NCBI GenBank assembly: GCA_964630925.1
Contig: CAZVZK010000026.1
Location: forward strand, 18,468-82,467
Direction: 5' to 3'
DNA: 64,000 bases
Source of the DNA: RGDT01 sp964630925
GTDB lineage: Bacteria > Planctomycetota > Planctomycetia > Gemmatales > Gemmataceae
The position numbers and the translations under genes were made by a program. The notes under the pieces were generated by a model. It saw only the letters and a program-made list of their open reading frames with translations, did not search any database and was not told the origin of the DNA. Position 1 is the stretch's first letter, and each line of letters opens with the position of its first letter. Positions 8,778 through 18,217 of the stretch are shown here, one piece after another.

Positions 8778-10007
8778 ATGCAGCACCGTGCCCCGCCACC
8801 GCCGCTCCTGACGCCGCTGCCCGATCCGGGCTACATCGACCCGTCGCAGGTCGAGCCGCTGCCGCCGTTGCTGGAGCCGGAGCCGTGGTACCGCGGCGGC
8901 CCGCTCACCGTCCTGTGGCGGCTCCTCCTCGGCCTCTTCGCCCTCATCGAGTGGCTCATCGGCGCCGCCGCCCTCACCGTCGGCCTGGCCATCATGTCGG
9001 CCATCCCTGTCGTGCAGTTCCTCGTCCTCGGTTACTTGCTGGAGGCCGGCGCCCGCGTCGCCCGCTCGGGGTGGCCGTCCGACGGCTTCATCGGCGTGCG
9101 TCTCGCGGCCCGCATCGGCAAGGCCATCGCCGCGACGTGCATCCTCCTCATCCCCGTCTCGCTCGTCTCCGCCGTCGCCACGCAGGCGGCCATCATCGAC
9201 CCCGGCGGCCCGTCGGCGCGGGCCTGGCGCGTCGGCCTGTTCGTCCTCATCGCCCTGACGTTCACCCACATCGCCGCCGCAGCCCTGCGTGGCGGCAAAC
9301 TCATCTACTTCCTCTGGCCCTTCAACGCCCTGTGGCTCGTCCGCCGCATCCTGTCGGGCGGCTACTACGCCGAGGCCCGCGACGGCGTCTGGGAGACCGT
9401 CCAGCGTCTCCGCCTGCCGCACTACTTCTGGCTGGGCCTGCGCGGCTTCCTCGCCGGCCTCATGTGGCTCGCCGTGCCCGTCACGCTCCTCGTCATGGGA
9501 CACATCCCCGGTATCGGCATCCTCTTCGGCTGGCTCGGCGCCTTCGCCCTCGCCTTCGTCCTCTTCTACCTCCCGTTCCTCCAGGTCCACATGGCCGCCG
9601 AGGACCGCTTCTGGGCGTGCGCCGAGGTGTGGGTGGTGCGCGAGGCGTTCCAGAAGGCCCCGTTCCTGTTCACCGCCTCCCTGATCCTCACCCTGTTGAC
9701 CGCGCTCCCCCTCTACCTCCTGCGCATCGAGACGGTGCCGGCGGAGACGGCGTGGCTGCCGGGCCTGGTGTTCATCGCCTTCAGCTTCCCGTCGCGGCTG
9801 GCGGCGGGGTGGGCGCTGGGCGTCGCCCGGCACCGCGAGGGGCCGGCGCACTTCCTGTGGCGGATCGTGATGTGGGTGCCGATGCTGCCCGTGCCGCTGT
9901 TCTACGTCCTGATCGTGTACTTCACTCAGTTCACGAGCTGGAACGGCGTGTGGAGCCTGTACGAGCAGCACGCCTTCCTGCTGCCGGTGCCGCTGCTCGG
10001 CGGGTGA
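8778..10007 (+). CDS. Conserved multi-pass membrane protein
   Basis: 409 aa. The proline-rich N-terminus (MQHRAPPPPLLTPLPDPGYID) is cytoplasm-like. Roughly eight hydrophobic segments follow from residue 45 onward, interrupted by a hydrophilic loop around the GGYYAEARDGVWETV region. I do not recognise a named family with certainty; the fold resembles DUF4013-like membrane proteins. No catalytic motif is visible. It is convergent with the fumarylacetoacetase gene, with 4 bp between the stop codons, and is preceded by the inverted-repeat element. Confidence 0.85.
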   Translation: MQHRAPPPPLLTPLPDPGYIDPSQVEPLPPLLEPEPWYRGGPLTVLWRLLLGLFALIEWLIGAAALTVGLAIMSAIPVVQFLVLGYLLEAGARVARSGWPSDGFIGVRLAARIGKAIAATCILLIPVSLVSAVATQAAIIDPGGPSARAWRVGLFVLIALTFTHIAAAALRGGKLIYFLWPFNALWLVRRILSGGYYAEARDGVWETVQRLRLPHYFWLGLRGFLAGLMWLAVPVTLLVMGHIPGIGILFGWLGAFALAFVLFYLPFLQVHMAAEDRFWACAEVWVVREAFQKAPFLFTASLILTLLTALPLYLLRIETVPAETAWLPGLVFIAFSFPSRLAAGWALGVARHREGPAHFLWRIVMWVPMLPVPLFYVLIVYFTQFTSWNGVWSLYEQHAFLLPVPLLGG

Positions 10008-10011
10008 GGCG

Positions 10012-11244
10012 TCAGGATGGCCGCGCCGGCTGCACCACCCCCGTCACCTCGCCGAAGCCGACGCGGTGCCCCTCGCCCTGGCACCACGCCGTCAGCGTCA
10101 GGCGGTCGCCGTCCTCCAGGAACTTCCGGTGCGTGCCGTCGGGCAGCGTCAGCGGATTCGCCCCGCGCCGCGTCAGCTCCAGCATGCAGCCCAGCGCGTC
10201 CGGCATCGGCCCGCTGATCGTCCCCGACGCCAGCAGGTCGCCCGGACGCAGCGGGCAGCCGTTCACCGTGTGGTGGGCGATCTGCTGCCGCAGGCTCCAG
10301 TACAGGTGCTTGAAGTTGCTCACGCTGATGAGTGACCCGTTGAGATGCACCTCCAGGCGGATGTCGATCCCCGTCGCCCCCGCCTGCTTCAGGTACGGCA
10401 GGGGCGCCGGGTCCTGCGTCGGTCCCAGGCAGCGGAATGGTGTCAGCGCCTCCAGCGGCACCACCCACGGCGAGATGGACGTGGCGAAGTTCTTTCCCAG
10501 GAAAGGCCCGAGCGGCTGGTACTCCCAGGCCTGGATGTCGCGGGCCGACCAGTCGTTCAGCAGCACCAGGCCGAAGATGTGGTCCTCCGCCGACTCGGCC
10601 GGGATCGGCTCGCCCATCGCGTTGGCCGGCCCGATGACCGCCGCCACCTCCAGCTCGAAGTCCAGCGACCGCGTCGGCCCGAACACGGGCGGGGCCTGGG
10701 CGTCGGGCCGGGATTGACCGTGGGGGCGGATCACCGGCGTGCCGCTGACGACGACGGACGACGAACGCCCGTGGTAGGCGATGGGCATGTGCAGCCAGTT
10801 GGGCATCAGCGGCTGGTCGGGCCGGAACATCGCGCCGACGTTCGTCGCATGCTCCCTTGACGAGTAGAAGTCGGTGTAATCGCCCACCGTCACCGGCAGC
10901 GTCATCGCGACTTCGCTCATCGGCAGGACGGCGTGCTCGCGCAGGGCCGAGTCGTCGCGCAGACGCACGTCCTCGCCGGTGAGCAGACGCAGTACGGTGG
11001 CGCGTGTCGCCTGCCACGCCGGCCTGCCCAGCGCGGCGAAGTCGGTCAGGTTGCCGTCGAACGCCTGGAACGGCAGCGGGATCAACCCCGCGTCGTACAG
11101 GAGTTTCAGGTCGAGGACGTGATCCCCGACGGCCACGCCGCAGTGCTCGTCGGCGTCGGGGCCGACGAACGCGCCCCACGGCAGGTTCTGGAGCGGGAAG
11201 TGCGACTCGGGCGGGATCGGCAGCCAGGATGTCAGGGATGTCAC
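10012..11244 (-). CDS. fahA: Fumarylacetoacetase
   Basis: 410 aa from a GTG whose first base is 11244. This start sits in a GTGA overlap with the stop of the upstream gene, so translation is probably coupled. The protein hydrolyses fumarylacetoacetate to fumarate and acetoacetate, the last step of tyrosine/homogentisate degradation. Family signatures are SREHATNVGAMFRP, MPIAYHGRSSSVVVSGTP and the block NDWSARDIQAWEYQPLGPF near residue 233, followed by GKNFATSISPWVVPLEAL. Length matches bacterial FAH (about 410-420). No homogentisate dioxygenase or other tyrosine-degradation gene is nearby, so its coupling to the LamG gene is unexplained. Confidence 0.97.
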   Translation of the reverse strand: MTSLTSWLPIPPESHFPLQNLPWGAFVGPDADEHCGVAVGDHVLDLKLLYDAGLIPLPFQAFDGNLTDFAALGRPAWQATRATVLRLLTGEDVRLRDDSALREHAVLPMSEVAMTLPVTVGDYTDFYSSREHATNVGAMFRPDQPLMPNWLHMPIAYHGRSSSVVVSGTPVIRPHGQSRPDAQAPPVFGPTRSLDFELEVAAVIGPANAMGEPIPAESAEDHIFGLVLLNDWSARDIQAWEYQPLGPFLGKNFATSISPWVVPLEALTPFRCLGPTQDPAPLPYLKQAGATGIDIRLEVHLNGSLISVSNFKHLYWSLRQQIAHHTVNGCPLRPGDLLASGTISGPMPDALGCMLELTRRGANPLTLPDGTHRKFLEDGDRLTLTAWCQGEGHRVGFGEVTGVVQPARPS

Positions 11245-13832
11245 TTCTTCACCTCGAGCCGGCCCAGGATGGACTCCGGGACGCTGTGCCCCGCCATGTC
11301 CGTGACGTGGAACGCCTTCGCCTCGATGGTGTATGCCCCCACGTCGGCGTCGGCCCACTTCTCGGCAGGCGGCGCGAGGCGGTACACCGCGACGCCGTCC
11401 GCCACCTTCACCACCTCGGGGAAGCCGTTGTACCCTCCCGGCCCGGTCACGCGCACACTGCCCAGTTGCACGGCGTCCTTGCGGAAGCCGGCCTTCGACG
11501 CATACGTCACGCGGAAGGTGATCGCCCCGCCGCCGACCTTTGCTGCCTCGATGGGGGCGGACAACTTCGCGGTCGGCAGGCCGGGGTCAACGACCTTCAC
11601 CGTGACCGTCTCCTCCAACTTGCCAAGCCGGGCCGTCAACTTCGCGGTGCCGGCCTTGCCGGCACGCAGATCGCCGCGCTCGTCGGCCGACACCACCGCC
11701 GGGTCGCTGCTCGACCACGCGACGGCGCGTGTCAATTCACGCACGCCCTCGGCCCGCGCCACGGCCCGGCCCCCGAGGAGCATCGCCGCCGGCGCGGTGA
11801 TCTGCAGCGACGGGATGCCGACCACGGACGCGCTGGCGCGGATCTCCGCCGCCGTGCGTGCCCTCCGTGAGATGCGCAGCTCGTCGATGACCGCTTCAAT
11901 CGCGTCCTCGCCGCGCGGGCGGCTGCCGACCCAGAGCCCACCCGTCGAGAAGCCCGTCAGCTCCACCCCTTCCGCCGTCGCGGCGGCCTCCACACCATCG
12001 ACGTAGAGGGCCAGTTTGCGCCCCTCCCAGGTGGCGGCGACGTGGTGCCACTCGCCGGCCTTCCACTTCGCCGCCGACACCCCGACGCCGCTCTCCTTGC
12101 CCTTCGCATCCCAGGTCATGAGACGCAGATTGTTCGCGCCGTCGATGACCAGGTGCAGGGCGTTGTTGAACGCCGTCCCCGCGTGGAGCAGCGCCCGCCC
12201 CTTGCCCGAATCCCCCGGCCCCGTCGGCTTCACCCACATCTCGACGCTCCCCGCCTTCGGGGCCAGGACGCCCTTCACCGGGTAGGACAGCCGCACGCCG
12301 GCAAGGCAGGCCAGCCCTTTCCCGACGAGGCCCTCCTCGTAGGCCAGCCCCATGCCGAAGCCCTTCACCTTCCCGGAGTCGGGGTCGCCATCAAAGCGGG
12401 CGAGTAGCGTCGTGTCCGCATCGGCGGCCAGCGGCTCCGCGCCTGCCCCGGCCCGAGAGACGCGGAAGACACCCACTTTCGCGGCGGGCAGGGCCTTGCC
12501 GTCGAGGGTGCGTACCTGCTCGGCACGCAACGTCACGGCGTGCACCCCCTCCCCGAACGGGCCGGGCACCTCGTAGCGGGCCACGCGCCACGAGCGTCCG
12601 CCGAGGCCACCGTCATCGACCAGCTTCACCGCCAGCGCCTTGCCGTCGGGGCCGGTGACGGACAGGTTGCCGTCGCGCAGGCCGGACGGGTCGATCTGCT
12701 CGGCGCTCTTGTACGCGACGCGCAGAACGTGTTTGCCCGCCTTCGGGTCGGCGATGTCGCCGGAGAGCATCTCGGCGGACGGCGGCAGCGGCTGGCCCTT
12801 GGCGTCATAGCCCTGGAAGTCGAAGACGTACTTGTACCAGTTGTTCTGCCTCTTGTCGTCGTTCACCCCCGCCGCCCGCGGCAGATGCCCGAAGTACCAC
12901 TTCATGTAATCGAGGTGATGGTCCGGCCCCTTCGACCACGTCGCGCGGCTGACCGTCTTCCGCTTGAGGTCCAGTTTGGGGTAGGTCAGGAAGGCGTCGG
13001 CCCAGCTCGACACCTCGCGCGTGTTGCCGTAGTCGTAATCGCCCTTGGCGTTGGGCGGCCAGTGGCACGTCCCCACCCCCGCCAACCCGCCCGACTGGTC
13101 GTGGTTGGCGCTGAACTTCTCCCAGTTGTTCTTCGGGTCCTTGAGGTTCCAGCCGCCGTAAGCGCGGTTCATGGTCGCCTCGACGCGGTGGGCGGCGTTG
13201 TGCATCATCTCGGCCACGCCGCGCTCATAGTTGAAGCCGTAGAAGGCGAACGGACGGCGCGTCGGCACCCTCGGGTAGACGCCTCCGTTGATGAAGAACG
13301 CCCCCGGCCCGGCCATCGAGGCCTCCCACAGGCCGAAGTAGTGGTCGCTGAAGATCCACACCTCGTCGACGCGCCCGTCGTCGATGAGTGGCTCGACGTT
13401 CTGTTCGCGGATGATACGCGGGTAGTCGGCCATGCCGCCGCGCCCCGTGCGCCACCCCTTGCCGGCGCGGCGGTTCTTGACGTACTCCACGACGGTGTAG
13501 GTCTTGCCGTCCTCCTGGTGGTAGATCTCGTTGAGGTTGCGCCACTCGACGATGTCGAAGCGCAGATACCCGCCGGAGGCGTGCTCCATCGCCTCCTTGT
13601 AGCGTGTCGCCATCCGGGCCGGGTTGCCCCACTTGAACACCTCGGACAGCCGCCTGTGCCCCTCGCCGGGGACGAGCGGGTCGTAGTTCAGAACCAGCAC
13701 GCGGACGGTGAGCGGCGGGTTGCCCGGCGCGGCCTTGTGCGGGTTCCACAGGGGCACGGTGCCGGCGCCGCGGCCCGCGTGCGGCGGGGCGGGCCCGGCG
13801 GCGAGGGCGGCGAGAAGGAGAACGTGGAGCAT
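11241..13832 (-). CDS. Secreted multidomain protein with LamG-like and Ig-like domains
   Basis: 863 aa from the ATG at 13832 (MLHVLLLAALAAGPAPP, a signal peptide). A GTG nine bases further upstream (13841) lies inside a repeat element and is less likely. Residues 25-340 form a domain of unknown function with many aromatic and histidine residues (WIFSDHYFGLWEASM, MMHNAAHRVEATMNR). A LamG/concanavalin-like domain spans about 470-655 (GEWHHVAATWEGRKLALYVDG). A bacterial Ig-like (BIG2-type) segment is near 677-755, then a C-terminal beta domain. This suggests surface or extracellular carbohydrate or polymer binding. The stop overlaps the fahA start by 4 bp. Confidence 0.88.
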   Translation of the reverse strand: MLHVLLLAALAAGPAPPHAGRGAGTVPLWNPHKAAPGNPPLTVRVLVLNYDPLVPGEGHRRLSEVFKWGNPARMATRYKEAMEHASGGYLRFDIVEWRNLNEIYHQEDGKTYTVVEYVKNRRAGKGWRTGRGGMADYPRIIREQNVEPLIDDGRVDEVWIFSDHYFGLWEASMAGPGAFFINGGVYPRVPTRRPFAFYGFNYERGVAEMMHNAAHRVEATMNRAYGGWNLKDPKNNWEKFSANHDQSGGLAGVGTCHWPPNAKGDYDYGNTREVSSWADAFLTYPKLDLKRKTVSRATWSKGPDHHLDYMKWYFGHLPRAAGVNDDKRQNNWYKYVFDFQGYDAKGQPLPPSAEMLSGDIADPKAGKHVLRVAYKSAEQIDPSGLRDGNLSVTGPDGKALAVKLVDDGGLGGRSWRVARYEVPGPFGEGVHAVTLRAEQVRTLDGKALPAAKVGVFRVSRAGAGAEPLAADADTTLLARFDGDPDSGKVKGFGMGLAYEEGLVGKGLACLAGVRLSYPVKGVLAPKAGSVEMWVKPTGPGDSGKGRALLHAGTAFNNALHLVIDGANNLRLMTWDAKGKESGVGVSAAKWKAGEWHHVAATWEGRKLALYVDGVEAAATAEGVELTGFSTGGLWVGSRPRGEDAIEAVIDELRISRRARTAAEIRASASVVGIPSLQITAPAAMLLGGRAVARAEGVRELTRAVAWSSSDPAVVSADERGDLRAGKAGTAKLTARLGKLEETVTVKVVDPGLPTAKLSAPIEAAKVGGGAITFRVTYASKAGFRKDAVQLGSVRVTGPGGYNGFPEVVKVADGVAVYRLAPPAEKWADADVGAYTIEAKAFHVTDMAGHSVPESILGRLEVKK

Positions 13833-13836
13833 CGGC

Positions 13837-14043
13837 CTCACCCCCCAACCCTCTCTCCGCTTCGGCCGCTTCGGAGAGGGGGAGTCGTCAGAGTATCGAT
13901 TTCAGCGGAGGGGAGGTGTGCGCGACTCTCGGATCGCCTGGCCCGATCGAGGGGGCGTGCTGCGCCCCTCCGTGTCGGTGATGCTCTTCTCGCTCCACCC
14001 TCGCCGCTTCGGCCGCTTCGGAGAGGGGGGCAGGGGGGGTGAG
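13837..14043. mobile_element. Non-autonomous element, copy A of a ~200-bp family with long inverted ends
   Basis: The left end begins CTCACCCCCCAACCCTC followed by the hairpin CTCTCC..GGAGAG (13851-13876). The right end carries the same hairpin (about 14000-14028) and ends GGGGGGTGAG at 14043. Inner arms also pair (AGTCGTCAGAGTATCG against GGTGATGCTCTTCTCG). It carries no coding capacity. A second copy with the same order of parts is at 60016-60213. It fills the gap between the LamG gene and the serine hydrolase gene and supplies the leader of the former. Confidence 0.8.
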
Positions 14044-14051
14044 GCAGCGAG

Positions 14052-15179
14052 TCACTTCCCCTTACCCACCACCAGCGGGATCAGACGCTGCATCACCGTG
14101 TCGCAGGCGTCCTGGCCCGGCTTCGGCCCGATGTTCGTCACGATCAGGATGCCCCAATCGAGGTTCGGCACGAACGCCGCCTTGCAGTAATTCCCGGCGT
14201 TGCTGCCGTCGTGCGTGTACACCAGGACCCCGCCGCCCTCCGCCCGCACCAGCCACCCGCCCGGCGTGTACCCCTCGCCCTTCGCCGGCGTGTGCAGCCG
14301 CTTGTACCCCTCCGCCGACAGCAGCTTGCCCTTGCCCCGCGCCCCCGCCAGATGGTCCTGGATGAACAGTGCCCACGAGCCCAGGCTCATGTGGATGCGC
14401 GTCGCCGGCGTCATCACCGCCGGGTTGTCGTTCACCGCCAGCGGCTCGCGCGCCACGCCCTTGCTGTCGTGCTGCAGCGGCTGGTCCAGCCTCCCCGGCG
14501 TCCCCATCGGCCCGAAGCCCGCGTCCTTGATCCCCAGCGGCGTGAACACCCGGTCCTTGACCGCCTTCTCGTACGGCGTCCTCGTCGCCGCCTCCGCCGC
14601 CGCCGCCGCGATCACGTACCCCAGGTTCGAGTAATGGTACTTCTCCCCCGGCTCCGCCGCCGGCTTCAGCGCCAGCCCGCGCGCCGCCGCCTCCTGCCGC
14701 ATCGCCGGCAGCGCCAGCGTCGTCGGCAGCCCCCAGCCCGGCCTGCTCGACAGGTTGGCCGGCAGCCCCCCCTTGTGCCGCAGCAGGTCGTCCAGCGTGA
14801 TCTTCCTGTACCCCTCCTGCATCTTCTTCGCCGCCTTGGGGAACAGCTCCTCCATCGTCTTCTGGGGCTTCAGGACGTCCTTCTCCGCCAGGATCGCCAG
14901 CAGCATCGCCGTGAACGCCTTGCTGTCCGACCCCAGGTGCCACAGGTCGTCCTCCGTCACCAGCGGCGCCTTCGTCAGGATCTTGCGCGTCCCCGTGACG
15001 GCCACGCAGTGCAGCCCCTTGCTGGTGACGACGGCGGCCCCCAGCGCCGGCACCCGCGTCGCCTTGCGGACCGCGTCCACCACCTCCTGCAGCTCGGCCT
15101 TCGTGATCTTCGGAGCCGGCGGCGCCTGCCCCCAGACGCACGCCGGCAACAGGATCAGCCACGGCAGATGCCTCATCAT
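14052..15179 (-). CDS. Secreted serine hydrolase, beta-lactamase/penicillin-binding-protein fold
   Basis: 375 aa, starting MMRHLPWLILLPACVWGQ, a signal peptide (either of two adjacent ATGs at 15179 or 15176). The class C/EstB-type catalytic set is complete: SxxK as SDSK near residue 85, YxN as YHYSNLGY near 181 and HxG as THDGSN near 321. Members are esterases, D-aminopeptidases or DD-peptidases, and the substrate cannot be read from sequence. The start overlaps the stop of the upstream flavoprotein gene (ATGA at 15176-15179), so both are one operon. Confidence 0.93.
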   Translation of the reverse strand: MMRHLPWLILLPACVWGQAPPAPKITKAELQEVVDAVRKATRVPALGAAVVTSKGLHCVAVTGTRKILTKAPLVTEDDLWHLGSDSKAFTAMLLAILAEKDVLKPQKTMEELFPKAAKKMQEGYRKITLDDLLRHKGGLPANLSSRPGWGLPTTLALPAMRQEAAARGLALKPAAEPGEKYHYSNLGYVIAAAAAEAATRTPYEKAVKDRVFTPLGIKDAGFGPMGTPGRLDQPLQHDSKGVAREPLAVNDNPAVMTPATRIHMSLGSWALFIQDHLAGARGKGKLLSAEGYKRLHTPAKGEGYTPGGWLVRAEGGGVLVYTHDGSNAGNYCKAAFVPNLDWGILIVTNIGPKPGQDACDTVMQRLIPLVVGKGK

Positions 15180-18112
15180 GGCCCGCCCCTTTCTCCTGGT
15201 GGGGGGCCTTCGGCCTTCTCCCCCCCGCCCCCCCGCAGCCTGCGCTCCACCACTTCCAACGGGTGCAGGGCGTGCCGCCCCGCCAGGTCCTTGATCTGAT
15301 GCCGGCACGACGTGCCCGTCGCCGCCACGCACGCCCCCGGCGCCGCCGCCAGCGACGGCAGAAGCGAAAGCCCCGCGATCTTCGCGCTGACCTCGAAGTG
15401 CGCCTTCTCGTACCCGAACGAGCCGGCCATCCCGCAGCACCCCGCGTCCAGGGTCTTCACGTCCAGGCCGGGGATCATCTTCACCGCCGCCGCGCTCACG
15501 CCGTTGCCCAGCAGCGCCTTCTGGTGGCAGTGCCCGTGGACGACGCACTCCCCCTCGCCCTCCGTCAACGGCAGCTCGCACGCCCCCGCCTTCACCTGAT
15601 CGGCCAGCCACACGTCGGCCAGCTTCGCCGCGTCGGCGATGCGCCGCGTCTCGGGCCCCGGTACCAGCTCCGTCCAGTCGTCGGCCAGCGCCAGGATGCA
15701 CGACGGCTCCAGCCCCAGGATCGGCACGCCGGCGGGCAGCTTGCGTGCGATGGACGCGGCCTGCGCCTGCACTCGCGCCTTCGCCAGGTGCAACATCCCC
15801 TTGCTGATCCACACCCGCCCGCAGCAGAACGCATCGAGCAGCGAGACGCCGTAGCCGGCACGCTCCAGAACGCGCACCGCCGCCCGCCCGACGTTCGGCT
15901 CCTGATACGTCGTGAAGCAGTCGGCCAGCAGCAGCACCTTGCCACGCTTGCCGGCGTTGGCGTCCGGCGTGTGCCGGCGGAACCAGCGGCGGAAGTGGTC
16001 CGCGTGCAGCCGGGGGAGCGTCCGCCGCCGGTCGATGCCCGCCGCCTTCTCCAGCACCCAGCGGAACAGCCCCGACTCCTGCACCCAGTTGAACACCGGC
16101 GCGACGGGGGCCATCACCCGGTTCATCAGCGGCACCCCGGCCACGAGCAGGTGCTCCAGGGGCCGCGGGCGTCCGGTGTAGTAGAGCTGCAAGAACTCGG
16201 CCTTCAGCTTGCCGACATCGACGTTCGACGGGCACTCGCTCTTGCACGCCTTGCACATCAGGCACAGGTCGAAGACCTCGTGCAGCCAGCGCTCGCGCAG
16301 CGCCCGCGGCCCATGGTCGAGGGCGTGCCGCAGCGCGTTCGCCCGCCCGCGCGTGCTGTCGTTCTCGTCCCTCGTCGCGCGGTAGCTCGGGCACATCGCC
16401 CCGCCCGTCGTCTTGCGGCACGCCCCGTTGCCGTTGCACATCTCCACCGAGCGGAGGAACCCCTCCTGCTTCGAGTAGTCGAACACCGTCGGCGGGTGGT
16501 ACGGCGTCTGCCCCGGCGGGTAGCGCAGGTTCTCCGTCATCGGCGGCGCCGCGACGATCTTGCCGGGGTTCAGCACCCCCTCGGGGTCGAACGCCCGCTT
16601 GATCTCCTGGAACGCGCGGTAGATCACCGGGCCGAACATCTTCTCGTTCCACTCGCTGCGGGCCAGGCCGTCGCCGTGCTCCCCCGACAGCGACCCCTGG
16701 TGCGCCAGGACCAGCGAGGTGACCTCCTCCGTGATGGCGCGCATCCGGGCCACGTCCTGTTGATCCTTGAGGTTCAACAGCGGACGGATGTGCAGACATC
16801 CCACCGAGGCGTGACCGTAGAACGAGCCGTCCGTGCCGTACTTGCGCAGGATGGCCCGGAATTCGGCGACGAACCGGGGCAGCCGCTCCGGCGCGACGGC
16901 GCAGTCCTCGATGAACGTGATCGGCTTGCGGTCTCCGGGGATGCTGTACAAGATCGGCATCGACGCCCGGCGCAGGTTCCACAAGGGCTCGCGGAACTTC
17001 GCGTCCACCGCCGGCAGGCACGCCAGGAGCCCCGGCGTCCCTTGCAGACGCGCCGTCAGCTTCTCGACCTCGGAGCGGACCTCGGCCTCGCTCTCGCCGG
17101 AGAACTCGACCATGAACAGCGCCTTCGCCCTCTTGTCGAGCGGCGCCGTGGTGTCCTTCAGCGCGATGTTCCCCGCCGTCAGCTCGATCAGCAGATGGTC
17201 CATCAGCTCGATGGCCGACGGCCTGAATCCCATGCACACCGCCAGGGCGTCGAGCGACGCCGCCAGCGAGTCGAACTGCGGCACGAGGAGGCCGCGGAAT
17301 TTGGGCCTGACCACGACGGAGACCTCGGCCTCGGTCATGACGGCGAGGGTGCCCTCGCTGCCGACGAGCAGCTGGTGGATGCCGGTCTTGCCGGGCGCCG
17401 CCAGCTCGGGGAGGTTGTACCCGCTGACGCGGCGGAGGATGCGGGGGAAGCGTGCGGCGATCTCCGCCCGGTTGGCATCGACGACCTGCCGCACATCCCG
17501 ATACAGCCGGCCCTCGCGGGTGGGGCGGTTGGCCTTCTCGACCCACTCGGCGGGCGAGAGGGCGTCGAAGACGAGCTGGGAGCCGTCGGCCAGGACGGAG
17601 TGCATGCGGCGGACGTGATCGACGGTCTTGCCGTAGACGATGGAGCGCGACCCGGCGGAGTTGTTTCCGATCATGCCGCCGAGGTTGGCCCGGCTGGACG
17701 TGGAGACGTCCGGGCCGAATTGCAGGCCGAGCGGCTCCAGCTCGCGGTTGAGCTGGTCCAGCACGACGCCGGGCTGGACGCGGGCGGTGAGGCGCTCGCG
17801 GCTGATGTCGAGGACGGCGTTCATGTACTTGGAGCAGTCGATGACGACGCCGGGGCCGATGGACTGCCCCGACAGGCTGGTGCCGCCGCCGCGTGGCGTG
17901 ATGGGCACGCGGGCCTCGGCGCAGATCTGGACGGCGGCGCGGACGTCGTCGGCGTTCTTCGGCAGCACCACCCCCAGGGGCTCGATCTGATAGATGCTGG
18001 CGTCGGTGGCGTAGAGGCGTCGCGTGGCGGGGTCGAAGCGGGCCTCGCCAACGAGGTTCTCGCGGAGGTGCCGGGCCACGGCGTCGCGCTGCTGCGTGAG
18101 GAAGGCGCTCAT
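15176..18112 (-). CDS. FAD-linked oxidase fused to an FeS subunit (GlcD-GlcF / YdiJ-like)
   Basis: 978 aa from the ATG at 18112 (MSAFLTQQRDAVARHL). The N-terminal half is a PCMH-type FAD-binding domain (PITPRGGGTSLSGQSIGPG near residue 69) plus an FAD-linked oxidase C-terminal domain. The middle has two ferredoxin-type clusters, CNGNGACRK..MCPSY near 557 and CLMCKACKSECP near 617. The last third has CCG repeats (DAFCCGRVW near 762, DAGCCGMAGSFG near 890). The order matches GlcD fused to GlcF, as in E. coli YdiJ, a D-2-hydroxyglutarate/D-lactate-type dehydrogenase passing electrons to quinone. The exact hydroxy-acid substrate is unknown. It diverges from the marR gene. Confidence 0.95.
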   Translation of the reverse strand: MSAFLTQQRDAVARHLRENLVGEARFDPATRRLYATDASIYQIEPLGVVLPKNADDVRAAVQICAEARVPITPRGGGTSLSGQSIGPGVVIDCSKYMNAVLDISRERLTARVQPGVVLDQLNRELEPLGLQFGPDVSTSSRANLGGMIGNNSAGSRSIVYGKTVDHVRRMHSVLADGSQLVFDALSPAEWVEKANRPTREGRLYRDVRQVVDANRAEIAARFPRILRRVSGYNLPELAAPGKTGIHQLLVGSEGTLAVMTEAEVSVVVRPKFRGLLVPQFDSLAASLDALAVCMGFRPSAIELMDHLLIELTAGNIALKDTTAPLDKRAKALFMVEFSGESEAEVRSEVEKLTARLQGTPGLLACLPAVDAKFREPLWNLRRASMPILYSIPGDRKPITFIEDCAVAPERLPRFVAEFRAILRKYGTDGSFYGHASVGCLHIRPLLNLKDQQDVARMRAITEEVTSLVLAHQGSLSGEHGDGLARSEWNEKMFGPVIYRAFQEIKRAFDPEGVLNPGKIVAAPPMTENLRYPPGQTPYHPPTVFDYSKQEGFLRSVEMCNGNGACRKTTGGAMCPSYRATRDENDSTRGRANALRHALDHGPRALRERWLHEVFDLCLMCKACKSECPSNVDVGKLKAEFLQLYYTGRPRPLEHLLVAGVPLMNRVMAPVAPVFNWVQESGLFRWVLEKAAGIDRRRTLPRLHADHFRRWFRRHTPDANAGKRGKVLLLADCFTTYQEPNVGRAAVRVLERAGYGVSLLDAFCCGRVWISKGMLHLAKARVQAQAASIARKLPAGVPILGLEPSCILALADDWTELVPGPETRRIADAAKLADVWLADQVKAGACELPLTEGEGECVVHGHCHQKALLGNGVSAAAVKMIPGLDVKTLDAGCCGMAGSFGYEKAHFEVSAKIAGLSLLPSLAAAPGACVAATGTSCRHQIKDLAGRHALHPLEVVERRLRGGGGEKAEGPPPGERGGP

Positions 18113-18187
18113 GCGGTCATCATACGGACGGCGCGGGGGCGTGGGGCCGCCGCGCCACGGGCATCGGGCGGCCCCACGCGGAGCATC

Positions 18188-18210
18188 GTCTGGACAACAT
18201 TCGTCCGAAC
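18188..18210. promoter_or_regulatory. Candidate MarR operator (imperfect palindrome)
   Basis: GTCTGGAC and GTCCGAAC are 8-bp half-sites that match as inverted repeats at 6 of 8 positions, separated by 7 bp. The site ends 7 bp before the marR ATG, in the 105-bp divergent gap with the flavoprotein gene. This placement suits autoregulation by the encoded MarR protein. It is a pattern match only. Confidence 0.4.
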
Positions 18211-18217
18211 AGGTATC

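Noticed and set aside
8475..9971. Long minus-strand frame rich in E, G and Q
   Set aside because: Antisense to the membrane protein gene, whose hydrophobic segments are clear on the + strand.
13833..13841. GTG start at 13841 for the LamG protein
   Set aside because: It lies inside the repeat element, and the ATG at 13832 directly begins a good signal peptide.
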